From assembly GCF_018881905.1 (NCBI RefSeq), contig NZ_JACVPM010000004.1:1-64000 (forward strand): DNA of 64,000 nucleotides, written 5' to 3'. The DNA comes from Polynucleobacter sp. MG-27-Goln-C1. Its GTDB lineage: Bacteria; Pseudomonadota; Gammaproteobacteria; Burkholderiales; Burkholderiaceae. The notes below the pieces were generated by a model that did not search any database, was not told where the DNA came from, and was given only the letters and a program-made list of their open reading frames with translations. This document shows, piece after piece, positions 54,951-63,601 of this stretch. The position numbers and the translations under genes are program-made. The stretch's first letter is position 1, and every line of letters begins with the position of its first letter.

Positions 54951-55634
54951 TCAAAGACTGCGGGATTTTCGCTTGAGTTTATTTACTTCATTTAACAACT
55001 CTTGACGCTCTGTATCGCCCAAGTTGTCGCTGCCATCTAATCGGCGAGCACCATCAAAACGTTTATCCCAGTAGAGACTACCAAGGTCATCAACGCGCAC
55101 GCTAGTGCCTTTCGATGGGGAGTGAATAAATTTATTGTCGCCAACATAAATGCCGACATGAGAAAACGTTAAGCGCATGGTGTTGAAGAAGACTAAGTCA
55201 CCAGGCTGCAATTCTTCGCGAGTAATAGGCTTACCAACACGACTCATTTGAGTGGATTTACGTGGCAATAAAAAACCTAATTTGTCTTTGAAGACATAGC
55301 CAACAAAACTGCTACCGTCTAAACCAGATTGGGGCAACTCCGCATCCCAGCGATAACGCACGCCAATCACTTCCATCGCGCGGTTAATCAATTCATCCGA
55401 TTTACCAGTAACTGAATCTGCTAAGCGATCTGATACACGAGCAAAGTAAGACTTACCCGCCTGGAACATGCTTTCTTTGGGCGTCTCTTTGGCTAACTCA
55501 GCAGGAGCTTCTTTTGCAGCGTCAGGACCAGCGTCCACCGCCATGACTGGATTCATGGCAAGCATGAATGCAGTCAGCAAAGCCAATGGCACTTGCTTCG
55601 CGATGCGTGGCAGGAGGTCTTTTTGAAAGGACAT
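54951..55634 (-). CDS. NlpC/P60 (C40) domain protein lacking the catalytic cysteine
   Basis: A 227-residue secreted protein (signal peptide to about AVDA) with a C-terminal NlpC/P60 domain, normally a gamma-D-glutamyl-diaminopimelate endopeptidase of peptidoglycan. The usual nucleophile motif GxDCSGFV reads GLDGSSFV here (104-111), so the Cys is replaced by G107. The next Gly is Ser. The His residues remain (H159 in FSHVGIYVGD, H171 in KFIHSP), as does the fold LQPGDLVFFNTMR. The frame is clean. It is probably an inactive binding or activator protein. It lies next to the yej importer. Confidence 0.9.
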   Translation of the reverse strand: MSFQKDLLPRIAKQVPLALLTAFMLAMNPVMAVDAGPDAAKEAPAELAKETPKESMFQAGKSYFARVSDRLADSVTGKSDELINRAMEVIGVRYRWDAELPQSGLDGSSFVGYVFKDKLGFLLPRKSTQMSRVGKPITREELQPGDLVFFNTMRLTFSHVGIYVGDNKFIHSPSKGTSVRVDDLGSLYWDKRFDGARRLDGSDNLGDTERQELLNEVNKLKRKSRSL

Positions 55635-55671
55635 CCTTCCATTCTAACAAAGAAGGCCTATTTCACCAAGC

Positions 55672-55689
55672 GCTAGCCCAAGGGCTAAC
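55672..55689. promoter_or_regulatory. Palindrome upstream of the NlpC/P60 gene
   Basis: On the minus strand GTTAGCCCTTGGGCTAGC, about 38 bases before the ATG at 55634. The core TTAGCCCTTGGGCTAG differs in two positions from the palindrome upstream of the small gene at 35293. There is no T-run after it. Confidence 0.4.
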
Positions 55690-55772
55690 TCATTGTTTTG
55701 AATGGAATATTTCGTATTTCGGTGCATGAATGCACCACTTTAGCGCTTTGCTGAACCTGCCGGAAGAAGGCT

Positions 55773-57449
55773 TTAGGTCAGCTCAGCAGCCGCAAAAAGC
55801 TCTTTTGTGTAGATCTGGCGAGGATGCTTAATCAGAGTCTCGGTATCACCAAACTCCACCACCCTGCCCTCTTTAAGCACCATGACTTCATGAGACATTG
55901 CCCGAATAACCGCCAAATCATGACTAATCATCAGGTAAGCCAAGTTATATTTTTTCTGCAGCTCAGTCAGCAAGGCAAGCACTTGTTTCTGAATCGATAC
56001 ATCCAAAGCTGAAGTAGGCTCATCTAAGACCAAGATCTGCGGCTTCAGAATCAAAGCACGCGCAATCGCAATGCGCTGCCTTTGGCCACCAGAAAATTCA
56101 TGGGGATAACGTGTAAGAGCAGAACGATCAATTCCGACCTCTCGCAAAATATCTAAGACGCGGGACTCACGCTCCTCTGCAGATAAATTTGGAAAGTGCA
56201 CATCTAAACCTTCCGAAACAATTTGCATCACATTCATGCGTGGAGAGAGTGAGCCAAACGGATCCTGAAAAATGACCTGCAAACTAGATCGCATAGCTCG
56301 GCGCTTTACCGGCTTTAACTTTTGCCAATCATTTCCGAGCACATCTACATCACCAGTAATTTCTGCAGCGGAGTCACCCAATAAGCCTAAGACCGCCATA
56401 CCTAAAGTAGTCTTGCCAGAGCCAGACTCTCCGATGACACCAATGGTTTGCCCCTGCTTGAGCTCAAAACCAACCTTACGCAAGACCTGATGACGTGAAG
56501 ATTTTTTAAACCAAGATGTAGCTTCAGTGCCCGGATAAGAAACAGATAAGTTCTCCGTCTTTAATAACACTGGTGCCAATGGCATCACGGGAGCTAGATC
56601 GCGCACAGGCTCGCTATTGACCAAAGCTTTTGTATAAGGATTATCTGGATGCTCGAACACTTGCTTGGTTGGTCCGACTTCCATCAGATTGCCTTGATTT
56701 AATACAGCAACACGATGCGCAAAATGCTTTACTAAATTGAGATCATGGGTAATTAACAGAATCGCCATGCCGCCATGATCCTTGGACTCTTCCTGCAACT
56801 CTTTAAGCAAATCCAAAATTTGCAAACGCAGGCTAACGTCTAAAGCAGTGGTTGGCTCGTCTGCAATTAATAATCTGGGTTTACACGCCAATGCCATTGC
56901 AATCATGGCGCGTTGACGTTGCCCACCCGATAATTGGTGAGGGTAAGAATAGAAGCGTTTCTCTGGCTCCGGTATGCCCGTCTTCTTGAGAAGATCAATT
57001 GCTGCAGACATGCAATCGGCCTTGGAGATTAAAGGCTGATATATCTGCACGGCCTCAACAATTTGATTGCCGATAGTAAACAAAGGATTAAGCGCAGTCA
57101 TGGGCTCCTGAAAGACCATCGCAATCTCACGACCCCGAATCTCACGAATATCTTGTATGGGTAGATCCAATAAATTGACTGGTGGATTGCCGGCATGGGC
57201 ATTCTTGCCACTCCACAGAATGCGACCAGATGTTTTTGCACCCTCAGGCTCAAGGCGTAATGGGGCTAAAGCAGTCAGCGTCTTGCCTGAGCCAGACTCC
57301 CCAACCAAAGCAACCCTCTCCCCTACCCCGATGTCAAGATCAAGATGACTAACGGCAAATTTCTCACGCCGACCTGAGCCAAAAGAGATTGAGAAATCTT
57401 CATATCGCAGCAAGGGCGTCAATATATTTGAGTTACTCGTTGAACTCAT
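55773..57449 (-). CDS. yejF: Double ATPase of an oligopeptide/microcin-C-type ABC importer
   Basis: A 558-residue fusion of two ABC ATPases powering the YejABEF importer. The first half has Walker A GESGSGKTLTALA, LSGGQRQRAMIAMAL and the Walker B LLIADEPTTALDV. The second has GESGSGKTTLGMAVLG, FSGGQRQRIAIARALI and ILVLDEPTSALDV. Both sites are intact. It is the last gene of the operon yejA-yejB-yejE-yejF, overlapping yejE by 4 bases. Yej systems take up peptides and, in E. coli, microcin C; peptidoglycan fragments are another possible substrate. Confidence 0.94.
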   Translation of the reverse strand: MSSTSNSNILTPLLRYEDFSISFGSGRREKFAVSHLDLDIGVGERVALVGESGSGKTLTALAPLRLEPEGAKTSGRILWSGKNAHAGNPPVNLLDLPIQDIREIRGREIAMVFQEPMTALNPLFTIGNQIVEAVQIYQPLISKADCMSAAIDLLKKTGIPEPEKRFYSYPHQLSGGQRQRAMIAMALACKPRLLIADEPTTALDVSLRLQILDLLKELQEESKDHGGMAILLITHDLNLVKHFAHRVAVLNQGNLMEVGPTKQVFEHPDNPYTKALVNSEPVRDLAPVMPLAPVLLKTENLSVSYPGTEATSWFKKSSRHQVLRKVGFELKQGQTIGVIGESGSGKTTLGMAVLGLLGDSAAEITGDVDVLGNDWQKLKPVKRRAMRSSLQVIFQDPFGSLSPRMNVMQIVSEGLDVHFPNLSAEERESRVLDILREVGIDRSALTRYPHEFSGGQRQRIAIARALILKPQILVLDEPTSALDVSIQKQVLALLTELQKKYNLAYLMISHDLAVIRAMSHEVMVLKEGRVVEFGDTETLIKHPRQIYTKELFAAAELT

Positions 57450-58471
57450 AAGCGCCCTCCAGTCATTGCGCCCGACTTACGAGAATCAAACGCATCGCGC
57501 AAGGCCTCGCCCATAAAAGTCAGTAGAAGCAAGGTGGCAACCAATACAACAAAGGTGGATAGTGAAATCCACCACGCATCTAAATTACTCTTACCTTGAG
57601 AGAGCAACTCCCCAAGGCTCGGCGTTCCCGGAGGCACACCCAAACCCAAGAAATCTAAACTCGTGAGCGACAAAATGGCCGCACTCATTCTGAAAGGAAG
57701 AAAGGTAATCACTGGAGTCAAGCTATTGGGCAAGATATGACGGCGCATGATTTGCAAATTCGTTAAGCCCAATGCTCTAGCAGCGCGAACGTACTCTAGG
57801 GCGCGATTGCGGAAAAACTCTGCACGCACATAGTCAGATAAACCCATCCATCCAAAAGCAGCTAACAAAATAATCAGGAGCCAAATGCTCGGGTTGAAGA
57901 TGGAGGCAAAGATGATGAGTAGATATAACTCTGGCATCGCTGACCAAATCTCAATCAAACGCTGAGAAACCAGATCAAACTTGCCGCCAAAGAAACCCAT
58001 TAAAGAGCCGGTGATGATGCCTACGCTGACCCCCACAATAGTGAGCGCCAAACCAAACAAAATCGACAGTCGAAATCCATAAATTAAGCGTGACAAGACA
58101 TCGCGACCACGATCATCCGTGCCTAGCCAGTTATCAAATGATGGCGGCGCAGGATTGGGTGCTTTTGAAAAGTAATTCAAAGTCTCATAGCTATAGGGAA
58201 TGGGTGGGTAAATCGCCCAATTACCATTACTCGTAATGTTGTGACGAATGTCGGGATCCAAAAAGTCTGTTGGTGTCGCAAAGTCACCGCCGAATACTGT
58301 TTCAGGTTGGGATTTCACAATGGGGAAATAAAACTTACCCTGATAGCGCACGATCAAGGGTTTGTCATTCGCAATGAGCTCGGCACACATAGACAGGCCA
58401 AACAGAATCATAAAAATCCAAAGGCTGGCATAGCCCATGCGGCTGTTTTTGAAGCGATGCCAACGACTCAT
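57446..58471 (-). CDS. yejE: ABC importer permease YejE-like
   Basis: A 341-residue inner-membrane permease with five to six helices. The first helix is followed by a long periplasmic loop with NWLGTDDRGRDVLSRLIYGFR, the typical start of the core domain in DppC/YejE proteins. The EAA coupling loop reads RALEYVRAARALGLTNLQIMRRHILPNSL. It overlaps yejB by 4 bases and yejF by 4 bases. Confidence 0.93.
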   Translation of the reverse strand: MSRWHRFKNSRMGYASLWIFMILFGLSMCAELIANDKPLIVRYQGKFYFPIVKSQPETVFGGDFATPTDFLDPDIRHNITSNGNWAIYPPIPYSYETLNYFSKAPNPAPPSFDNWLGTDDRGRDVLSRLIYGFRLSILFGLALTIVGVSVGIITGSLMGFFGGKFDLVSQRLIEIWSAMPELYLLIIFASIFNPSIWLLIILLAAFGWMGLSDYVRAEFFRNRALEYVRAARALGLTNLQIMRRHILPNSLTPVITFLPFRMSAAILSLTSLDFLGLGVPPGTPSLGELLSQGKSNLDAWWISLSTFVVLVATLLLLTFMGEALRDAFDSRKSGAMTGGRL

Positions 58472-59544
58472 GATCCACCCCCTGCACCAAACTGAATGCG
58501 TGGATCAATATAGACATAGCAAAGATCAGAAATCAATTTAGTAAACAAACCAATCAGCGTGAACAGATAGAGTGTTCCGAAAACTACTGGGTAGTCACGT
58601 CGCATCACGGACTCATAGGAAAGCAAACCTAATCCATCTAAAGAAAACAGAGTCTCAATCAGCAGTGAACCAGTAAAGAAGGCGCCGATGAATGCTGCTG
58701 GGAAGCCAGTTACCAAAGGCAAGAGCGCATTGCGGAATACATGCTTCCAAAGAACCTGTTTCTCCGTGAGGCCTTTGGCTCTCGCAGTCAATACATACTG
58801 TTTACGAATCTCTTCTAAGAAGGAATTTTTCGTCAACATCGTGATTACTGCAAAGCTACCTAAAACCGAAGCGGTGATTGGCAAAACTAAATGCCATAAA
58901 TAATCCATCACCTTACCCATCATGCTCAACTCACTCCAGTCATCTGAAGTCAGTCCGCGCAGTGGAAAGATTTGTAAGAAACTACCGCCACCAAAGAGGA
59001 CAAGGAGGAGCACTCCCAATACAAATCCTGGAATGGCGTAACCGACCAAGATGATGCTGCTAGTCACCGCATCAAAGCGAGAGCCATCGCGCACTGCTTT
59101 CGCAATACCTAGTGGAATCGAAACCAAATATGTGATGAAGAAGGTCCACAAACCAATGCTGATCGATACGGGCAGTTTAGAAACCACTAAGCCCCAGACA
59201 CTTTCATGCTGGTAATAGCTTTGACCCAAATCGAATCTAGCAAAACGTCCCAACATCATGAAATAACGCTCTACTGGCGGCTTATCAAATCCGTAGAGCG
59301 CCTTAACCTCTTCCAAGCGTTGTGCATCGACACCTTGGCGCCCGCGATAGGTTGCTCCAGCACCCGATGACTCTGATCCACCTGTTGCTCCAGCACCCTT
59401 ACCCTTTAATTCCAAGACCATCTGCTCTACTGGGCCACCGGGTACAAATTGCACCACCGCAAAGGTCAAGGTCAATACGCCCAATAAGGTAGGAATCATT
59501 AACAGTAGACGTTTAAAGATATAGGCGCGCATTTGACCTTGCAT
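58468..59544 (-). CDS. yejB: ABC importer permease YejB-like
   Basis: A 358-residue inner-membrane permease with six helices. The N-terminal YIFKRLLLMIPTLLGVLTLTF is typical of DppB/YejB. The EAA loop is IRKQYVLTARAKGLTEKQVLWKHVFRNALLP. A Gly/Ser-rich periplasmic insert is present at about 45-70. The ATG at 59544 overlaps the yejA stop as TAATG. ATG 59532, four codons later, is an alternative start. Confidence 0.93.
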   Translation of the reverse strand: MQGQMRAYIFKRLLLMIPTLLGVLTLTFAVVQFVPGGPVEQMVLELKGKGAGATGGSESSGAGATYRGRQGVDAQRLEEVKALYGFDKPPVERYFMMLGRFARFDLGQSYYQHESVWGLVVSKLPVSISIGLWTFFITYLVSIPLGIAKAVRDGSRFDAVTSSIILVGYAIPGFVLGVLLLVLFGGGSFLQIFPLRGLTSDDWSELSMMGKVMDYLWHLVLPITASVLGSFAVITMLTKNSFLEEIRKQYVLTARAKGLTEKQVLWKHVFRNALLPLVTGFPAAFIGAFFTGSLLIETLFSLDGLGLLSYESVMRRDYPVVFGTLYLFTLIGLFTKLISDLCYVYIDPRIQFGAGGGS

Positions 59545-61412
59545 TATTTAGCCTCCTCTTTCCACCAGTTTTGAATAATCCAAGGTTCTGCTGAATAGTA
59601 CAAGGGAGGCTCTGGATAGCGCATCTCTTTGCGATAGGCAACACGGTGCGTTGGGTTGTACCACTGTGGAATGACGTAATAACTATTCCAGAGTACGCGA
59701 TCTAAAGCTCTCGTAGCGGCACGTAACTCCTCGCGATTTTGCGCTTTAGTAATTTCCTGAATCAAGGCATCCACTACTGGTGACTGAACGCCAATCACAT
59801 TATCCGATCCTTTTTCTTTGGCAGCCTGACTACCAAAGCGATCCCATAATTCATTCCCAGGATTTTGTGAATCCGAGAAACGGACTGTTGTCATATCAAA
59901 ATCAAATTCGTTCATCCGCTTTTGATGAAGGGCAAAGTCGCTAGTTCGAATATCTACCTGAACTCCCAACTTCTCTAGATTGCGCACGTATGCCGAAATT
60001 ACCCTAAGAAAGAATCCGCCATCTTCCACTATCTCAAAACGAAATGGCTCACCCTTTTCATTACGCAATGCGCCATCGCGAAACTGCCAGCCAGCATGCA
60101 TCAATAGTTCGCGGGCTTTCTTTAAATTCTGACGCAGGCTGTCAGGTGACTTAGTGGATGGAGCTGGAGGCATTGGGTCAAATACTGCATCAGGCACCCA
60201 TTGTGGGTACTTTGCTTTTAATGGTCTTAGTAGTTTTAGTTCTGCTTCAGTGGGCTTACGCGGTCCATCAAAGTTCGCACTCAAATCGCTATTCTGAAAG
60301 TAGCTATTGATACGACTGTATTGATCATAAAAAATTTGACGATTGAGCCATTCAAAATCTAGGGCGTAACCCAAAGCTTCACGTACTCGAGCATCTTTAA
60401 AAATGGGGCGACGAAGGTTCATTGCAAAACCTTGCATCCCTGCCCCATTGTGATTGAGGAATGCCTTCCTCAATAGGGTGCCGTTATCAAACTTGGAGCC
60501 CACATAACCCTTAGCCCAAATCTTGGCGCGGTATTCAACGATAGCGTCGAACTCCCCCGCCTTGAAGGCCTCTAGACGAACAGCATCATCACTATAGAGT
60601 TTGTATAGCACGCGATCAAAGTTATAAAAACCAACACGGACATTTAAAGGCTTGCTTAATTGATCAGCCCAATATTGCGGGTTTCGCTTATAGACAATGG
60701 ATTTACCAGCTTTAAAGGATTCAATGAGATATGGCCCACTGCCCAATGGCGCTTCAAAGGCAATCTTCTCAAAAGGAATGATTGTGCCGTCCGGCTTCTT
60801 TCCCCAGTGACGAGAAAAGATGGGAAGTGTTCCCGCCAAAATAGGTAGCTCTGTGTTGTTGTTTTTGAAATCAAAACGTACTGTTCGATCCGATAACACG
60901 ACTGCTTCTTTGATATCTGCGAAGGTAGTTCTATAGCGTGGATGCGCTTTACCGCTCATCAAAACATCAAAGCTATGTTTCACATCAGCAGCTAACACTG
61001 GGCTACCATCAGAAAACTTTGCTTCAGGACGAATGCGAAACGTTACCGACTTATGATCTTGAGCGACAGCAATATCTTCAGCAAGCAAACCATAAATGCT
61101 TGATACCTCATCAGCACTTCCCTCAGCCAAAGATTCAAACATCAATTCAATTCCGGGCGCCGTTACACCCCGCAAAGTAAAAGGATTGAACTTATCAAAA
61201 CTGGTTCTTTGCCCTGGGTTGGGTAAAATCAGGGTGCCTCCCCTAGGAGCTTGAGGATTCACATAATCAAAATGGGCAAATCCTTCAGCATATTTAGGCT
61301 TGCCATACTGGGAAATCCCTTGAGCTGCCTGCGCTATATTGGCCCCAAGCCCTACTAGCATGGCTAGTAGCAAGAAATGGGCTATTTGGCGAATGGGGTT
61401 TAGGGTGGGCAT
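59544..61412 (-). CDS. yejA: Extracellular peptide-binding protein YejA-like
   Basis: A 622-residue periplasmic binding protein (family 5). A signal peptide ends near AQAAQG. Signature regions are NPFTLRGVTAPGIELMFESLAEG, RIRPEAKFSDGSPVLAADVKHSFDVL and RVREALGYALDFEWLNRQIF. It delivers peptides to the YejB/E/F pore. It is the first gene of the operon and diverges from fabI across only 50 bases, so both promoters share that gap. Confidence 0.94.
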   Translation of the reverse strand: MPTLNPIRQIAHFLLLAMLVGLGANIAQAAQGISQYGKPKYAEGFAHFDYVNPQAPRGGTLILPNPGQRTSFDKFNPFTLRGVTAPGIELMFESLAEGSADEVSSIYGLLAEDIAVAQDHKSVTFRIRPEAKFSDGSPVLAADVKHSFDVLMSGKAHPRYRTTFADIKEAVVLSDRTVRFDFKNNNTELPILAGTLPIFSRHWGKKPDGTIIPFEKIAFEAPLGSGPYLIESFKAGKSIVYKRNPQYWADQLSKPLNVRVGFYNFDRVLYKLYSDDAVRLEAFKAGEFDAIVEYRAKIWAKGYVGSKFDNGTLLRKAFLNHNGAGMQGFAMNLRRPIFKDARVREALGYALDFEWLNRQIFYDQYSRINSYFQNSDLSANFDGPRKPTEAELKLLRPLKAKYPQWVPDAVFDPMPPAPSTKSPDSLRQNLKKARELLMHAGWQFRDGALRNEKGEPFRFEIVEDGGFFLRVISAYVRNLEKLGVQVDIRTSDFALHQKRMNEFDFDMTTVRFSDSQNPGNELWDRFGSQAAKEKGSDNVIGVQSPVVDALIQEITKAQNREELRAATRALDRVLWNSYYVIPQWYNPTHRVAYRKEMRYPEPPLYYSAEPWIIQNWWKEEAK

Positions 61413-61462
61413 ATATGCAACAATTGTAGATAGCTAATCATATTTGAAGTAAAGGAAACAAC

Positions 61463-62248
61463 ATGGGCTTTCTCGCTGGCAAAAAAATTCTGATTACCGG
61501 CCTTCTTTCTAATCGCTCCATTGCCTATGGCATAGCCAAGGCATGTCACCGCGAAGGGGCTGAACTGGCCTTTACCTACGTTGGTGAGCGCTTTAAAGAC
61601 CGGATTGTCGATTTCGCTAAAGAATTCAATACCGACTTGATTTTCGACTGCGATGTTGGCAGCGATGAGCAGATTTCCGCCCTGTTTAAGGATTTAGCAA
61701 AAACTTGGCCTCAGTTTGACGGCTTTGTTCACGCAATTGGCTTTGCACCGCGCGAAGCGATTGCTGGCGACTTTTTAGAGGGTCTTTCTCGTGAAGGCTT
61801 CAAAATCGCTCACGACATCTCTGCTTATAGTTTCCCAGCGATGGCAAAAGAAGCCCTCCCAATGTTGCGCGACAAATCCTCTTTATTGACTCTGACTTAC
61901 CTCGGTAGCCTGCGCAATGTTCCTAACTACAACACCATGGGTCTTGCAAAAGCCTCACTAGAAGCCTCGGTACGCTATATCGCTGGCTCAGTGGGACCTA
62001 AGGGCATTCGCGCGAACGGTATCTCTGCTGGTCCAATCAAAACTTTAGCTGCTGCTGGCATTAAAGGTTTCGGCAAGATTTTGGAAGCCGTTGAACAAAC
62101 TGCCCCAATGCGTCGCAATGTAACTATTGATGATGTTGGCAATACCGCTGCATTCTTGCTATCTGATTTAGCAAACGGCATTACCGCTGAAATCATTTAT
62201 GTAGATAACGGATTTAGCCAAGTTGTTGGTGGAATGGAAGAAGTTTGA
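61463..62248 (+). CDS. fabI: Enoyl-[acyl-carrier-protein] reductase (NADH)
   Basis: FabI reduces the double bond of enoyl-ACP in the last step of each fatty-acid elongation cycle. The 261 residues match E. coli numbering: Y146, Y156 and K163 (catalytic), and G93, M159 and F203, the triclosan-contact positions, are all wild type. The cofactor region is ITGLLSNRSIAYGIA. AAAGGAA precedes the ATG at proper distance. It overlaps the chrA start, so chrA is co-translated. Confidence 0.97.
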   Translation: MGFLAGKKILITGLLSNRSIAYGIAKACHREGAELAFTYVGERFKDRIVDFAKEFNTDLIFDCDVGSDEQISALFKDLAKTWPQFDGFVHAIGFAPREAIAGDFLEGLSREGFKIAHDISAYSFPAMAKEALPMLRDKSSLLTLTYLGSLRNVPNYNTMGLAKASLEASVRYIAGSVGPKGIRANGISAGPIKTLAAAGIKGFGKILEAVEQTAPMRRNVTIDDVGNTAAFLLSDLANGITAEIIYVDNGFSQVVGGMEEV

Positions 62249-63570
62249 GCGTTCCGCTGCGCGAGGCCCTGAAGTTTTGGGCCAAGCTAGGCTTTATTAG
62301 TTTTGGTGGGCCTGCAGGACAAATCGCAGTCCTACACCAAGAGCTAGTTGAGAAGCGTCGCTGGATTTCCGAGCGGCGCTTTTTACATGCGCTCAACTAT
62401 TGCATGTTGCTACCAGGGCCTGAAGCTCAACAGTTGGTAACCTATATTGGCTGGCTCATGCATCGCACCTGGGGCGGCGTCTTAGCAGGCACCCTCTTTG
62501 TCCTGCCCTCTCTTTTTATTTTGATTGGCCTATCTTGGGTCTATCTCACCTTTGGCCAAGTGCCTTGGATTGCCGCAATCTTCTTTGGCATCAAACCCGC
62601 AGTCACTGCTATCGTCCTCCATGCTGCAGTCCGCATTGGTAAGCGCACGATTCATAATCAAGCACTACGTTGGATTGCGCTCGGATCCTTTCTAGCGATC
62701 TTTATCTTTAACCTGGCTTTCCCAATCATTGTTATCTTTGCAGCCTTAATTGGTATTTGGGGCGGCAAACGCTACCCAGAGTATTTCCAGCAAACCGCAT
62801 CTCACAACAAAGCGAATGGAACGCACGGTGCCGCACTAATTGATGATCACACCCCAACCCCAGAGCATGCCAAGTTTTCCAAAAAGAAATTGGCATTGCA
62901 GAGCTCAAGCTTTTTAGCGCTCTGGTTGATTCCGTTTTTTGCCCTAACACTAGCGTTTGGCTGGAAAACACTGTATCCACAAATTGCCTGGTTCTTTACT
63001 AAAGCTGCTTTCCTCACCTTTGGTGGTGCATATGCAGTGCTACCTTATGTCTACCAGGGTGCAGTGGATCAATTTCATTGGCTCAGCGCCGGTCAAATGA
63101 TGGATGGTTTAGCGCTTGGAGAAACTACTCCGGGACCACTCATCATGGTGGTGGCTTTTGTTGGTTATCTGGCTGGCCACATCCAACATCTGATTGGCAA
63201 TAGCAATCCATTTTGGTTTGGCGTGCTTGGGGCCTGTGTTGCCACCTGGTTTACCTTTTTACCTTCTTTTTTCCTGGTGCTGGTCGGCGGCCCTTTGATT
63301 GAATCCACACATGGCAAATTGAGCTTTACTGCGCCCCTCACTGCAATCTCTGCCGCAGTGGTTGGAGTCATCGCCAACCTAGGTCTGTTCTTTGCGTATC
63401 ACGTCTTTTTGCCACATGGTCTAGGCGGCTCAATTTCTTGGATTTCAATAGCGATCACTCTGCTTGCGGGTTTAGCGCTGTTTAAGTTTCAAAAAGGCGT
63501 GATTAGCGTATTAACTGGTTCGGCGCTGGCGGGCTTACTTAGTTATTTGCTGGCGAGTTTATTGACCTAG
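62245..63570 (+). CDS. chrA: Chromate transporter ChrA (two-domain)
   Basis: A 441-residue CHR-family protein with two homologous membrane halves. ChrA expels chromate using the proton motive force. The first half contains FISFGGPAGQIAVLHQELVEKRRW and LLPGPEAQQLVTYIGW; the second has AFLTFGGAYAVLPYVYQGAV and GLALGETTPGPLIMVVAFVGY. The start is a TTG at 62245 inside the fabI stop region, with GGAAGAAG just upstream. Chromate resistance is known for the family; here it could be another oxyanion. Confidence 0.93.
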   Translation: MSVPLREALKFWAKLGFISFGGPAGQIAVLHQELVEKRRWISERRFLHALNYCMLLPGPEAQQLVTYIGWLMHRTWGGVLAGTLFVLPSLFILIGLSWVYLTFGQVPWIAAIFFGIKPAVTAIVLHAAVRIGKRTIHNQALRWIALGSFLAIFIFNLAFPIIVIFAALIGIWGGKRYPEYFQQTASHNKANGTHGAALIDDHTPTPEHAKFSKKKLALQSSSFLALWLIPFFALTLAFGWKTLYPQIAWFFTKAAFLTFGGAYAVLPYVYQGAVDQFHWLSAGQMMDGLALGETTPGPLIMVVAFVGYLAGHIQHLIGNSNPFWFGVLGACVATWFTFLPSFFLVLVGGPLIESTHGKLSFTAPLTAISAAVVGVIANLGLFFAYHVFLPHGLGGSISWISIAITLLAGLALFKFQKGVISVLTGSALAGLLSYLLASLLT

Positions 63571-63601
63571 CTCCACCGCATTTGAGGTTGGAATTGGCAT
63601 A

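Noticed and set aside
55290-55340. Possible frameshift around the NlpC/P60 active site
   Set aside because: The flanking motif residues are in frame on both sides; the Cys change is a TGT-to-GGT type substitution.
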